A stretch of 64,000 nucleotides of DNA from Halorhabdus sp. CBA1104 (lineage in GTDB: Archaea; Halobacteriota; Halobacteria; Halobacteriales; Haloarculaceae): NCBI RefSeq assembly GCF_009690625.1, contig NZ_CP033878.1:2108001-2172000 (forward strand), written 5' to 3'. Both the position numbers and the translations under genes were made by a program. This document shows, one piece after another, positions 25,677 to 34,729 of the stretch; the first letter of the stretch is position 1; each line of letters starts with the position of its first letter. The notes under the pieces are model-generated. The model was not told where the DNA came from. It did not search any database and worked only from the letters and a program-made list of their open reading frames with translations.

Positions 25677-26699
25677 CTAAAGCGTCCGATCGAGGAACGT
25701 CTCGATCGCGTCCGGACCGGCAAACGGATGGGCCGGGAGGAGTCGGTCGTCGCTGGCCCCCGGATCGCTGCTGGCGCTGGCCGTCACGGTCTGGGTTGGC
25801 CGCTCCTCGCCCGTGAGTTGTGCCATCGCCGTTCGTTCGGAGTCCGCCCCGAAGACGTGGCCCATCCCGTGGAGTTCGTAGCTCGTGACCGAGAGGTCGA
25901 CGCCTCGGAGGGCCGAAACCAGCGAGCGAGTCTGCTCGATCGACACGACATCGTCGGCCCGTCCGTGCATGACGAGGACAGGCGGGCTATCCGCATCCAC
26001 GTAGGTGAGCGGGCTGGCTCGGCGCGCACGATCACGGTGCTGTGAAATCGAGCCACCGACCAGCAACGACGCGACGCCAGCAGGCGCGACGGGCACGGCA
26101 GTCAGATCGGTGACACCGTACCAGTCGACGACAGCCTGGACGGCCCCGGATTGCTCGGGCGCAACTGTCTTTTCGACGCGCTCGGGCGCATACACGTTGC
26201 CAGCGACGTCCGAGACATCGTCGACGAAGCCCGCAAGCAACGCGAGGTGCCCGCCAGCCGAGGCCCCCCACGTCGCGATACGGTCGGGATCGAAGCCGTA
26301 CGCCTCAGCCCGGGCCTGGAGCCACCTGATCGCGGCTTTGACGTCGAGGATCTGGTCGGGGAAGACGCCCCGCGGCGTCGGGTTCTCGGGATCGATATCG
26401 AACGGAATCGCCACGCCATCCGGGATTTCGGCCAGTCGGTAACTGACGCTGGCGATCGCGACCCCCCACTCGGCCGCATACCGCTGTAGAGCCGGTGCGT
26501 TCTTTCGGGTCTCGAACACCCAGCCGCCGCCGTGGACGTAGACGACCAACGGCGGCCGTCCCGCAGTCTCGGGCACGAACAGGTCCAGCCGAAGATCGCC
26601 GCTGTCCCGGCTGGCGTAAGTCACGTCCTCGTGGACGGCGACGGCCGGCCCGTCGGCACCCGATGGGTCGTCTTCGGTTCCCGCCGGGGACTCGCTCAT
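25677..26699 (-). CDS. Alpha/beta hydrolase (esterase/lipase, BD-FAE-like)
   Basis: A 340-residue cytosolic esterase-type hydrolase. The oxyanion hole motif HGGGW is at residues 56-60 and the nucleophile elbow GASAGG has Ser147. The catalytic Asp is in HGRADD (249 or 250), and the His is H281 in HGMGHVF. All three catalytic residues are present. The N-terminal 20 residues are acidic and disordered. The carboxy end (after about 295) also looks flexible. The substrate is unknown. Confidence 0.9.
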   Translation of the reverse strand: MSESPAGTEDDPSGADGPAVAVHEDVTYASRDSGDLRLDLFVPETAGRPPLVVYVHGGGWVFETRKNAPALQRYAAEWGVAIASVSYRLAEIPDGVAIPFDIDPENPTPRGVFPDQILDVKAAIRWLQARAEAYGFDPDRIATWGASAGGHLALLAGFVDDVSDVAGNVYAPERVEKTVAPEQSGAVQAVVDWYGVTDLTAVPVAPAGVASLLVGGSISQHRDRARRASPLTYVDADSPPVLVMHGRADDVVSIEQTRSLVSALRGVDLSVTSYELHGMGHVFGADSERTAMAQLTGEERPTQTVTASASSDPGASDDRLLPAHPFAGPDAIETFLDRTL

Positions 26700-26746
26700 C
26701 TATCGAGTCGTTTGCGTCCCATCCCCTTAGGCGCTGTCGACCGCTA

Positions 26747-27379
26747 TCAGAGTACGCCGTCGTCTTCGAGAAGCGCCTGCAGTTCGGGCATCGACTCGAC
26801 GACCACATCACAGGCCGGCTCGACGGCCGATTTCGGCTCGAAACCGACGGCAAGCCCCGCGACTTCCAGCATCGGCAGGTCGTTGGCGCCGTCACCGACG
26901 GCGACTGTCTCGTCCATATCGACACCGCACTCGCTGGCCAGTGCTGCCAAGGCGTCGTCCTTGGTACCTTCGATCAGGGGTCCCTCGACCTCCCCCGTGA
27001 GCTGGTCGTCTTCGACGGGCAATCGGTTGGCGACGATCCGGTCGACGGAAACGGCGGCCGTTTCGAGTGCCGCCGCGACCCCGCGCTCGAAGCCGCCAGT
27101 CAGGATCGCGGTGGTGACGCCGGCGTCGTTCAGCGCCTCGATCACGTCGGCTGCGCCGGGTCGCAAGTGGACCTCTTGGAAGGCCTCGACGGCCTCGCTG
27201 TCGTCCAAGCCCTCCAAGAGCCCACACCGTTCGCGAAGGCTCTGGGCGTACTCGATCTCGCCGGCCATTGCGCGCTCGGTAATCGAATCCATCTGCTCGA
27301 CGACGCCACAGCGCTCGGCCAGGAACGTCGTCATCTCGTCCCCGGAGAGGGTGCCATCGAAGTCGAAGGCGACTATCAT
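26747..27379 (-). CDS. serB: Phosphoserine phosphatase
   Basis: SerB removes phosphate from O-phosphoserine in the last step of serine synthesis. The 210-residue HAD protein has the nucleophile motif FDFDGTLS (Asp6, Asp8), motif II ILTGGF, the Lys in GTKDDAL, and VAVGDGANDLPML for metal binding. Haloarchaeal SerB has this length and lacks the ACT domain of bacterial forms. Confidence 0.9.
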   Translation of the reverse strand: MIVAFDFDGTLSGDEMTTFLAERCGVVEQMDSITERAMAGEIEYAQSLRERCGLLEGLDDSEAVEAFQEVHLRPGAADVIEALNDAGVTTAILTGGFERGVAAALETAAVSVDRIVANRLPVEDDQLTGEVEGPLIEGTKDDALAALASECGVDMDETVAVGDGANDLPMLEVAGLAVGFEPKSAVEPACDVVVESMPELQALLEDDGVL

Positions 27380-27483
27380 GGCTTCGGGTTTGCGACGCTC
27401 CTTTTCAAAGGGTGCGATTCGCGTCCGGACGGCACAGTCCGCAACACCAGGCTATCCGGGCTGTCAGCACGGGACGATTCCAT

Positions 27484-27615
27484 TCACCAGGGGGCAAACG
27501 CACCGCGGCCATATTGATAGGTCAACGCCGCGAGGAACGAGCCGACTCCGGTCAACGCGGCGACACCACCGAGGAAGAACACCCACTCGATCCGAGGCCG
27601 TCTCGTTCCCGACAG
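27484..27615 (-). CDS. Possible 43-residue single-helix membrane protein
   Basis: On the minus strand an open frame from 27615 to 27484 encodes a basic N-terminus (RRPRIEW), one strong hydrophobic helix (VFFLGGVAALTGVGSFLAAL), and a short tail YQYGRGAFAPW. The frame has no ATG; it would start at CTG 27615 or GTG 27582. AATATT at 27639-27644 lies 26 bases before the CTG, a suitable TATA distance, though it may serve fabG on the other strand. It is listed for its clear membrane-protein character. Confidence 0.35.
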   Translation of the reverse strand: MSGTRRPRIEWVFFLGGVAALTGVGSFLAALTYQYGRGAFAPW

Positions 27616-27688
27616 TCACTCGTCGGCCTCGCGTGGCCAATATTGCGCCACAACCAACCCCTATCACTCCGACGGACGACCGCCGCGT

Positions 27689-28426
27689 ATGGACGCGAAA
27701 ACGTGTGTCGTGACGGGTGGGTCTCGTGGGATCGGACGCGGAATCGCCGAACGCTTCGGCGAAGACGGCTGTTCGGTCGCCGTCAACTACCACAGTTCGG
27801 AGGCGGCCGCCGCCGAGGTCGTCGAAGCCATCGAGGCGGCCGGTGGCGAGGCGGTCGCCGTCCAGGCCGACGTCACCGACCCCGAAGCAGTCGGACGCAT
27901 GGCCGCGGACGTCCGGGAGGCGTTCGGATCGATCGACGTGCTCGTCAACAACGCCGGGATCAACCAGGACGTCTTCTTCGAGGAGATGACCCACGAGCAG
28001 TGGGAGGCCGTCCTGGACGTCCACCTCGACGGAGCCTTCCACTGCACCCAGACGTTCTACGACGATATCGTCGAGGCCCCGGACGGCCGCCTCATCAACA
28101 TCTCCAGTATCGTCGCCAAGGGCGGCAACCTCGGGCAGGCCAACTACGCGACGGCGAAAGCCGGGATATTCGGGTTCACGCGGACGCTCGCTCTCGAACT
28201 CGCCAGGGAGGGCTCGACGGCCAACTGTGTCGCGCCGGGCTTTATCGACACCAGCATGGTGTCTGACCTCCCCGAGGCGATCGTCGAACAAGTGGAGGAA
28301 GACACGCCGCTTGGCCGCATCGGCGACGTCGCGGAAATCGCCGACGTGGTCGCCTTCCTCGCCAGTGCGCGCTCGTCGTTCATCACCGGCGAGGTGATCG
28401 ACGTCAACGGCGGGATGGACCTGTAG
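27689..28426 (+). CDS. Short-chain dehydrogenase (FabG/PhaB-like 3-oxoacyl reductase)
   Basis: A 245-residue classical SDR that reduces 3-oxoacyl-ACP or acetoacetyl-CoA with NADPH. The cofactor motif GGSRGIG is at 10-16, NNAG at 87-90, and the catalytic S140, Y153 and K157 are all present. The C-terminal GEVIDVNGGM is the FabG-type ending. Because archaeal lipids are not fatty-acid based, a role in polyhydroxyalkanoate synthesis (PhaB) is plausible for a haloarchaeon, but no phaC or phaE lies here. Confidence 0.85.
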   Translation: MDAKTCVVTGGSRGIGRGIAERFGEDGCSVAVNYHSSEAAAAEVVEAIEAAGGEAVAVQADVTDPEAVGRMAADVREAFGSIDVLVNNAGINQDVFFEEMTHEQWEAVLDVHLDGAFHCTQTFYDDIVEAPDGRLINISSIVAKGGNLGQANYATAKAGIFGFTRTLALELAREGSTANCVAPGFIDTSMVSDLPEAIVEQVEEDTPLGRIGDVAEIADVVAFLASARSSFITGEVIDVNGGMDL

Positions 28427-28482
28427 CTCGACTCGAAACGGAGACCGACCCATTGATCGGCCAGGGTAGTGATCTCTCGCCC

Positions 28483-28971
28483 ATGACGGACAGTCCCATC
28501 ACCATCGAACCGATTGGAACGATCCACACCCCCTTTGATAGTCCCGAAGGGATGCCGATTCAACCCGCCGGGGCCGACACGGAGGGGGCAGTCGAACTGC
28601 AGCCGGCGTACGCTCCGGGTCTGGCTGATCTGGCTGGGTTCTCTCACTGCATCCTCGTCTATCACTTCCACGAATCGCACGGGGACGCATCACTCCGGGT
28701 CGAACCGTTCCTCGATGACGTCGAACGCGGGCTCTTTGCGACGCGAGCCCCGCAGCGACCGAACGGGATCGGCCTCTCTGTCGTCACGATCGAGTCGGTC
28801 GACGAGGAAACGATACACGTCCAGGGAATCGACGTCGTGGACGGCACGCCGCTACTCGACGTCAAACCGTTCGTGCCGGCGTTTGACGTGCCCGACGACA
28901 CCGAGACAGGGTGGATGGACGCCTCGCAGGCAGACGTACACACAGCGCGTGCCGACGATCGATTCCAGTAA
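28483..28971 (+). CDS. trmO: tRNA (N6-threonylcarbamoyladenosine) methyltransferase-like TsaA/TrmO
   Basis: A 162-residue beta-barrel SAM-dependent enzyme of the TsaA/TrmO family, which methylates t6A37 in tRNA. Family motifs: IGTIHTPFDSPEGMPIQP at the N-terminus, LAGFSHCILVYHFHES, LFATRAPQRPNGIGLSVV (the SAM-binding RxPxRPNxIG), and LDVKPFVPAFD. ATG at 28483 is chosen; a TTG ten codons upstream is in frame but not needed. Confidence 0.9.
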   Translation: MTDSPITIEPIGTIHTPFDSPEGMPIQPAGADTEGAVELQPAYAPGLADLAGFSHCILVYHFHESHGDASLRVEPFLDDVERGLFATRAPQRPNGIGLSVVTIESVDEETIHVQGIDVVDGTPLLDVKPFVPAFDVPDDTETGWMDASQADVHTARADDRFQ

Positions 28972-29019
28972 CTATCGTCTCCGTTGGAGTTCGGTCGGTC
29001 GACTCCGACGGCCACGCAA

Positions 29020-30057
29020 TCAGGCGTGCTCGGCGGGAAACAGGTGGATCTGCTCGGGGGCGAGTACGAACGAACAGCGCTGTCCGGGAGTGAGAGCTGC
29101 TGCCGTGGATTCGTCGACCGTCGCTCGGAGCGGGCCAACGTCGTCGCTCGTGGCGACCACGATGGCAGCCGCGTGCTGAGAGAAAACGCGCTCGACACGA
29201 ACGGAGAGGGCATTCGGCTGGGCCGTCTGCTGCTGGACGGTGATCGCATCTGGACGAACCCCAACAGTCACGTGAAGTGGCTCGCCATCGTCTGCGATCG
29301 GGACGGAGAGTGTCGTGGGGCCGATATCGACCGTCGTCCGCCCGTCCGTCCGCTCGATGACCGTCCCTTCGATGAGGTTCGCCACACCGAGAAAGCGAGC
29401 CACCGCAGGCGTCGCCGGGGCGTCGAAGACAGCCTCGATGGCCCCCTCCTGGCGAATCTCGCCGTCGATGATGACAGCCAGCCGATCGCCGACGATAGCG
29501 GCTTCGTCTTGATCGTGAGTCACGTAGACGACCGGGATATCCAGGCCAGCCAGTACGTCACGCAAGTCGAGTCGAAGGCGGCGTCGAATCGGTGCATCGA
29601 GACTGGAGAGGGGCTCATCGAGCAACAGGGCGTCGGGATCGGTCACCAGCGTCCGGGCCAGGGCGACGCGCTGGCGCTCCCCGCCCGAGAGCGTCGTCGG
29701 ATCGCGGGACAGCAAGTCACCGACGGCGAGTGTGCTGACTGTCTCGTCGATATCGGCTCCGGCTGGCGCGCCGAATCGAAGGTTTGCTTCGACGGAGAGG
29801 TGTGGGAACAACGCTGCATCCTGAAACACCATGCCCACGTCCCGATTCTCGGGCGGAACCTGGTCGATCCGCGCTCCGTTCAGGGTGATCGTCCCCATAG
29901 CGGGGCTCTCGAAGCCGGCGATCAGTTCGAGCACGGTCGACTTGCCCGCCCCAGAGGGGCCAAGGACGGCCGTGACGCCGTCGGGGACAGTGAGCGAGAG
30001 GGGGCCGAGCGCGAACCCCTCGTAAGCGGTTTCGAGGCCGGCCAGTTCGAGCGTCAC
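29020..30057 (-). CDS. Molybdate/tungstate ABC transporter ATP-binding protein
   Basis: A 345-residue ATPase driving oxyanion import. Walker A GPSGAGKST is at 33-41, the Q-loop is in MVFQDAALFPHL, the signature LSGGERQRVALA follows, and Walker B is ALLLDEPLSSLD. A C-terminal TOBE/MOP region (after about 240) fits ModC/WtpC-type regulation. The start is GTG 30057, which overlaps the permease stop by four bases (GTGA). A much longer frame upstream reads through the permease in a non-coding phase and is ignored. It is the last gene of the three-gene transporter operon. Confidence 0.92.
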   Translation of the reverse strand: MTLELAGLETAYEGFALGPLSLTVPDGVTAVLGPSGAGKSTVLELIAGFESPAMGTITLNGARIDQVPPENRDVGMVFQDAALFPHLSVEANLRFGAPAGADIDETVSTLAVGDLLSRDPTTLSGGERQRVALARTLVTDPDALLLDEPLSSLDAPIRRRLRLDLRDVLAGLDIPVVYVTHDQDEAAIVGDRLAVIIDGEIRQEGAIEAVFDAPATPAVARFLGVANLIEGTVIERTDGRTTVDIGPTTLSVPIADDGEPLHVTVGVRPDAITVQQQTAQPNALSVRVERVFSQHAAAIVVATSDDVGPLRATVDESTAAALTPGQRCSFVLAPEQIHLFPAEHA

Positions 30058-30887
30058 GGCGAAACCTCCAGGGATTCCCCAAGCAGTTGCAAGACGAACA
30101 CGACCGTCAAGCCGGCAGCAAGCAGTGCCACGACCAGTGGCACCGTCGCCTCGGTCCCGCCACTGACGAACTCGACCCAGATGCGCGTCGGCATTGTCTC
30201 GGGCGGATGGCCAAGCAACATCGTCGCACCGAACTCCCCCAGTGCGCGGGCAAACGTCAAGACGATCCCGGCGACGATGCTGCCCCTGGCCAGCGGAAGC
30301 GAGACTCGAAAGAACGTCGCCAGTGGCCCGTTCCCGAGGTTCCGGGCAGCCCGTTCGAGATCGCGATCGACCGCGGCAAAGCCCGAGCGAGCAGTCACGA
30401 CGAGAAACGGGGCGGCGACGAACGTCTGTGCGAGGATCACACCGAGATACCCCTCGGTCAGGGGCACCCCGATCGCGGCTGCCAGACCGCCGACCGCAGA
30501 GAGGCGTCCGAACGCACTCAACAGGACGACGCCACCGACGACCGGCGGCATCGCGAGGGGCAACACGACCAGCGCATCGAGCAGTCGCTTCCCCCGGAAG
30601 CTGTACCGCGCGAGGACGTACGCCAGTGGGACGCCAAAGACCGTCGCCAGCAGCGTCGCTACCGGTGCCGTCACCACCGAGGCCGTGATCGCCGCCCCCA
30701 CTGCCGGCTCGGCGAACGCCGACGGGGCCGGGAGTCCGTTCTCGAGTAAGAACGCGAGGAACGGACCGACCAGGTATAGCGCCAGCACGGCACCCAACAG
30801 CGCGAGGACCGTCCACTGGCTGGTCGCTCCGAGTGTCGGCACTGGTCGATCGGTGAGCGTCTCCTCGGCACGGGTGTCCTCACTCAT
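30054..30887 (-). CDS. Molybdate/tungstate ABC transporter permease
   Basis: A 277-residue membrane permease with about six helices. The binding-protein-dependent permease loop is present as AARNLGNGPLATFFRVSLPLA (about 188-208), containing the conserved Gly that docks the ATPase. FARALGEFGATMLLGHPPE is typical of ModB/WtpB. The ATG at 30887 overlaps the substrate-binding gene stop by eight bases. The long open frame extending to 32693 is an artefact of high G+C. Confidence 0.92.
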   Translation of the reverse strand: MSEDTRAEETLTDRPVPTLGATSQWTVLALLGAVLALYLVGPFLAFLLENGLPAPSAFAEPAVGAAITASVVTAPVATLLATVFGVPLAYVLARYSFRGKRLLDALVVLPLAMPPVVGGVVLLSAFGRLSAVGGLAAAIGVPLTEGYLGVILAQTFVAAPFLVVTARSGFAAVDRDLERAARNLGNGPLATFFRVSLPLARGSIVAGIVLTFARALGEFGATMLLGHPPETMPTRIWVEFVSGGTEATVPLVVALLAAGLTVVFVLQLLGESLEVSP

Positions 30888-31905
30888 CGTGGTCCCCCTC
30901 GTGGTCGCTCGCTCCGGGCTCGCCAGACCGTGGGGTCGACGGGCGGACCGCCTCCGGAACGGCACCGTGGGCACTCGGAACGCTGTCGGGGACGACCAGT
31001 CCCGTCTGTTCGAGCAGGTCCGGGTGCTCGGTGAGATAGCGGACGAACCGTCGGCCTGCGTCTGGGTTCGTCGCACTGTCCGGGACACTCGCGTTGTACC
31101 TGATCGGCCGTCCAGGGAGTGACGTGCCGTCCGCACCCGTGTAGGTCGCCGTCGCGTAGTGATCGGCCAGTCGAGGGGCCGAAAAATCGAGTTTCGGCGG
31201 CAGATCGACGGCTGGCAGCCCCCAGTCGTGAGCCATGTTCCGGTAGGCGATGGCCGCCGCACGTTGGCCACTCTCGACGGCCGCCAGCAGTTGCGGTTCT
31301 TCGGGCTCGATGGTCGTGTTGTCTCGGAGCGTCGCGGCCAGCCCCGGGTGGTCGTAGTACGATTCGGCGAGCTCGAACAGCTGGATTGCCCGGTAGCCAA
31401 GCGGGTCCAGGGCCGGATCAGTCCTGGCGATGTCGGCCCCAGGGGAGGCCAGCACTTCGTGCCAGGGGTCGCCAGCCCCGAGCCGACGCCCCACGTCAGT
31501 CGCCGGGTTGTACACGATGGCCAGGGCGTTCGTCGCGAAGACGACATCCCACTCAGTGATGGCGGGCTGGAGGCGATCACGGAGGAGGGTGGCATCGGCG
31601 CTGACCACCACGTCCGGCTGTCGCTGTTCGTCCACGAGCAGTCGCATGACTGCCCGCGAGCCGTAGTAGGTCCCCTGGAACGCGAAACTGGTCGCGTCGG
31701 CAAAAGCCGGGCCGACCTGCTCCTCGAATGCCGCTGCGAGGCTGCCGGCCGAGAGGACCGACACCGTTGTCTCAACACCGCCCAGGCACCCACCCAGAGC
31801 ACCCACACCGAGACTCGCAGCTCCGGCGAGGAATCGTCGACGGGTACGGTGGCCCGGCACCCGCTGTCGGACGGTGCTGTCGGGAGCCGTCGGTCGATGG
31901 ACCAT
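30880..31905 (-). CDS. Molybdate/tungstate-binding lipoprotein (Tat-exported)
   Basis: A 341-residue substrate-binding protein. The signal has twin arginines (TRRRFLAGAA) and a lipobox LGGC with Cys about residue 40, so it is exported folded by Tat and lipid-anchored outside. VSVLSAGSLAAAFEEQ opens the mature domain; this Ser-rich strand binds the oxyanion in ModA/WtpA. GTYYGSRAVMRLL and the DPLGYRAIQLFELAE segment fit WtpA. The tail is acidic. It heads the operon with permease and ATPase. Whether Mo or W is preferred cannot be told. Confidence 0.9.
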   Translation of the reverse strand: MVHRPTAPDSTVRQRVPGHRTRRRFLAGAASLGVGALGGCLGGVETTVSVLSAGSLAAAFEEQVGPAFADATSFAFQGTYYGSRAVMRLLVDEQRQPDVVVSADATLLRDRLQPAITEWDVVFATNALAIVYNPATDVGRRLGAGDPWHEVLASPGADIARTDPALDPLGYRAIQLFELAESYYDHPGLAATLRDNTTIEPEEPQLLAAVESGQRAAAIAYRNMAHDWGLPAVDLPPKLDFSAPRLADHYATATYTGADGTSLPGRPIRYNASVPDSATNPDAGRRFVRYLTEHPDLLEQTGLVVPDSVPSAHGAVPEAVRPSTPRSGEPGASDHEGDHDE

Positions 31906-31922
31906 CGAAGACGTGCGTTCGA

Positions 31923-31940
31923 TATGTCCCAGCAGACATA
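31923..31940. promoter_or_regulatory. Candidate ModE operator between the transporter and its regulator
   Basis: TATGTC-CCAGCA-GACATA has perfect six-base arms and lies 18-35 bases before the binding-protein start and 65-82 before the regulator start. Its flanks (CGA-TATGTC and GACATA-ACG) resemble the bacterial ModE site, which has a TAT..N..ATA core and ends in ACATAACG. The position between the divergent genes supports control of both. Confidence 0.5.
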
Positions 31941-32004
31941 ACGGTTGTGTCGAACACGGTCGTGGTGGTAACGTCTATGAACGGGCCGGTCGAACGATGA
32001 GCAC

Positions 32005-32685
32005 ATGAATGCGGGCTTTTCGGCCCATCTCGTGATCGACGGCTGCACGTTCGATGCTGCGGACGCAGCCCTATTGCGGGCGATCGACGCCCACCGCTCG
32101 CTTTCGGCCGCGGCCGACGCACTCGGGCGGTCGTATTCACGCGCCCACGATCGTGTGACCGAGCTCGAAGCGGCCGTTGGCCCGTTAGTCGAACGCCGCC
32201 GGGGTGGGGCCGACGGCGGTGGCAGTGAACTCACCGACAACGCCGAGGAGCTGCTGGCGCGATTCGCCCGCCTGCAGGCTACTCTGGAAGGGACTGCCCG
32301 GACCGAGGAAGTCGTCCTCGAGGGAACCGTTCGCGATCGGGAGGGCGAACTCGCGACGATCGAGACGAAGGCGGGCACGATCCGTGCCCTGCTGTTCGAG
32401 GCTGCCACGGACGTCGAAGTCCTGTTCCGGGCCGATGCGATCACGCTCCACCACCCTGAGACAGCCCCGCCAGCCGCCGACACGAGCGCGCGCAATCGCT
32501 TTCGTGGGACCGTCACCGACATCGAACGTGGCGCAGCGATCGCCCACGTCACCGTCGCGGTCGCCGACGACCGACTGGTCGACGTACTCGTCACACTCGC
32601 GAGCGTCGAGACACTCGACCTGACGGTCGGTAGTTCCGTCGTTGCGACGTTCAAGGCCACGGCGACGCGGGCACTGGCGCGTTGA
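32005..32685 (+). CDS. ModE-like molybdate-responsive regulator (wHTH + TOBE)
   Basis: A 226-residue regulator. The winged helix (about 20-85) has LLRAIDAHRSLSAAADALG and RSYSRAHDRVTELEA, the ModE form of LysR-like HTH. The C-terminal part (about 105-225) holds two strand-rich repeats fitting TOBE/MOP molybdate-binding domains (GTVTDIERGAAIAHVTVAV). It is divergent from the transporter operon, the normal arrangement for a repressor that shuts uptake when oxyanion is plentiful. Confidence 0.88.
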   Translation: MNAGFSAHLVIDGCTFDAADAALLRAIDAHRSLSAAADALGRSYSRAHDRVTELEAAVGPLVERRRGGADGGGSELTDNAEELLARFARLQATLEGTARTEEVVLEGTVRDREGELATIETKAGTIRALLFEAATDVEVLFRADAITLHHPETAPPAADTSARNRFRGTVTDIERGAAIAHVTVAVADDRLVDVLVTLASVETLDLTVGSSVVATFKATATRALAR

Positions 32686-32703
32686 CCGGACACCAGCGCC
32701 GGA

Positions 32704-34682
32704 CTACTCGAACTTTCCGAGCAGCGTCGTGTAGAAGCCGTCGGTGTCGTCGGCAGCCAGTTTCTCGACGATCAGTTCGGGCGTCGAGCGCGCCAATGTG
32801 TCTTTTCGTGGGGTCCGATCGACCTGTAGCTCGCCGTCTTCGAGCCCGAGGGCCTGGATACCGTCGACGCCGAGTTCGCAGTCGGCAGTCTCACGGATTT
32901 CCCGAGCGAGATGGGAGACGAACACGGCAGTCTGGTCGCGCTCGCCCAGTGCTTCGAGGATGCCGGCCATGATCTTCGCGCTGGCCCCCGGCTCGGTGAT
33001 GCTCTCTAACTCGTCGACCAACACGAGCGTCTCGGCTTCGCTTGCGGCCTCGACGACCAGCTCGCCAAACGAGCGAAGCGTACTCTCGAAGGCCCCGGCG
33101 TCTAAGGTCCCTGAGTCTTTGCGTGGTAGTGCAGCGCATCGATCCGGCCGAGACGAGCCCGCTCGGCCGGCACTGGCAGCCCCATGTGAGCGAGGATGAC
33201 CACCAGTGCGAGCAGGTCCAGCGTCGAGGTCTTCCCACCACTGTTGACCCCCGAGAGGAGGCGAACGCCGGAAACCTCGTAATCGACAGGTTCGACTTCC
33301 TCGTGGGGAACGTCCAGCAACGGCGACCGGCCGCCCTCGATCGCAACCCCCTCGCCACCCAGTTCGGGCAACGTCGCGTCGAAATCCGCGGCAAAGCGGG
33401 CGATCGCGAGTTCGACGTCCAGTTCGAGGGCGGCCTCGACCAGGGTCTCGCTCTGCTCGCGCATCGCCGCCAGGTCGTCGGCCAGGTCTGCTTTCAGCGC
33501 CTCGGCGCGCCGATCGCGGGCAGTCGTCAGTTCCTCACGAGCCCGTGAAACGATACTGTCCTCACGCTCGACGGGAAACGTGGGTTCGTCCGAGAACGCC
33601 CGCCGGGCGATATCGGCAGTCTCCCGGAGATCCAAGGTGTCGACGACGTGCTCGCGAGCCGCCGCGACGGCATCGGCGTACTCGGCGGCCAGTTCCCGAG
33701 AGAGCACTTCGTCGACGCCGGCACCGCGTTCGACCAGCGACAGCAGATCCGCGCCTTCGATCGTGACGTCCTGTTGCTCGATTGCCGCCCGGAGACGGTC
33801 GTTCGCGACGGACTCGGCTTCGCTCATCGCCGGGTCGAGATCGTCGACGGCCCGGGTGAGTCGCTGTAGTTCCTCGTCACCGGTCGGGGTGCCATCCTCG
33901 TCGAGTCGATCGAGGGCTGCTTCGAGGGCATCCAGATCACAGGGGGGTTCCAGGTCGGCGTGCCGGTGGACCGCGATCGCAGCGAGCAGGCGGTCACGAT
34001 TGTGCGCAAAGAACGAAAGGGGCCGTTCGGGGACGACTGCGGCCGGGTCCTCGACGGCGTTGGGTTCGACTCGCACGTCACCATCGACGTCGACACCGGC
34101 AAAGGCCTCATCGAGGGCGATCACCGTCGCGTACCCGCGGGCGAGTTCCGCCAGGTCCCGGGTATCCTCGACGACTTCGACGCTGACCTCGGGGATTGCC
34201 TCCCGCGCCGTCGCGTAGGTCTCGCCGTCCGTCGTCGCCAGACAGCGGTCCCGAACCCGGACGTCGCCCGGTTCGTCGAGCGGCTCGACGCCGCTCAGTG
34301 CCGACAGCGTCGCCTCGTCAGGATCCCGTTCCATGGCCCGCTCGGCCAGGTGACGGACGTCGGTAATGCGGCTCTGGCTGGCGCTGGGATAGAGAGTCCG
34401 GAGTCGTGCGGCCGCGTAGTCGGTGACGGTCCGGTCTTCCAGCAGTGCGAGGGCGTCCTGATAGACGTCCTGGGCGCGGGGCGTCGCGAGGAACGTCGCC
34501 GTGTCGTCGTGGCGTTGCTGGATCGCCGCCCGGACGATTCGGGCGGCCCGCCCCTCACCGATCCCCGGTGCACGGGCGACCCGTGCGACGTCGCCGGCTT
34601 CGATCGCCGCCGCCGGGTCGTCCAGTTCGGCCAGCCGGTCGGCGGTCTTCTCGCCGACGCCCGGGATCGCCGTCAGTTCCAT
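32704..34682 (-). pseudogene. MutS-related ATPase with helix-hairpin-helix start, frameshifted
   Basis: The intact protein would be about 658 residues. The N-terminus is a helix-hairpin-helix (IPGVGEKTADRLAELDDP, with APGIGEGRAARIV). Walker A is SGVNSGGKTSTLDLL near residue 487. The frame ends at TAG 33102 after HYHAKTQGP, but protein-like coding continues in a second frame as TLDAGAFESTLRSFGE and the Walker B region LVLVDELESITEPGASAK to 32704. One G/C pair is missing in the run at 33109-33111. The family is MutS2/MutS5-like, not the mismatch-repair MutS proper. Whether the shift is real or a sequence error is open; no other lesion is seen. Confidence 0.78.
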
Positions 34683-34729
34683 CTATCGGTGTCTTGCAGC
34701 CCCACGAGAAAAACTTCCCGGCCGCCCGC

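Noticed and set aside
28984-31122. 712-codon plus-strand frame opposite the molybdate transporter operon
   Set aside because: The three ABC genes on the minus strand have all family motifs; this frame has none.
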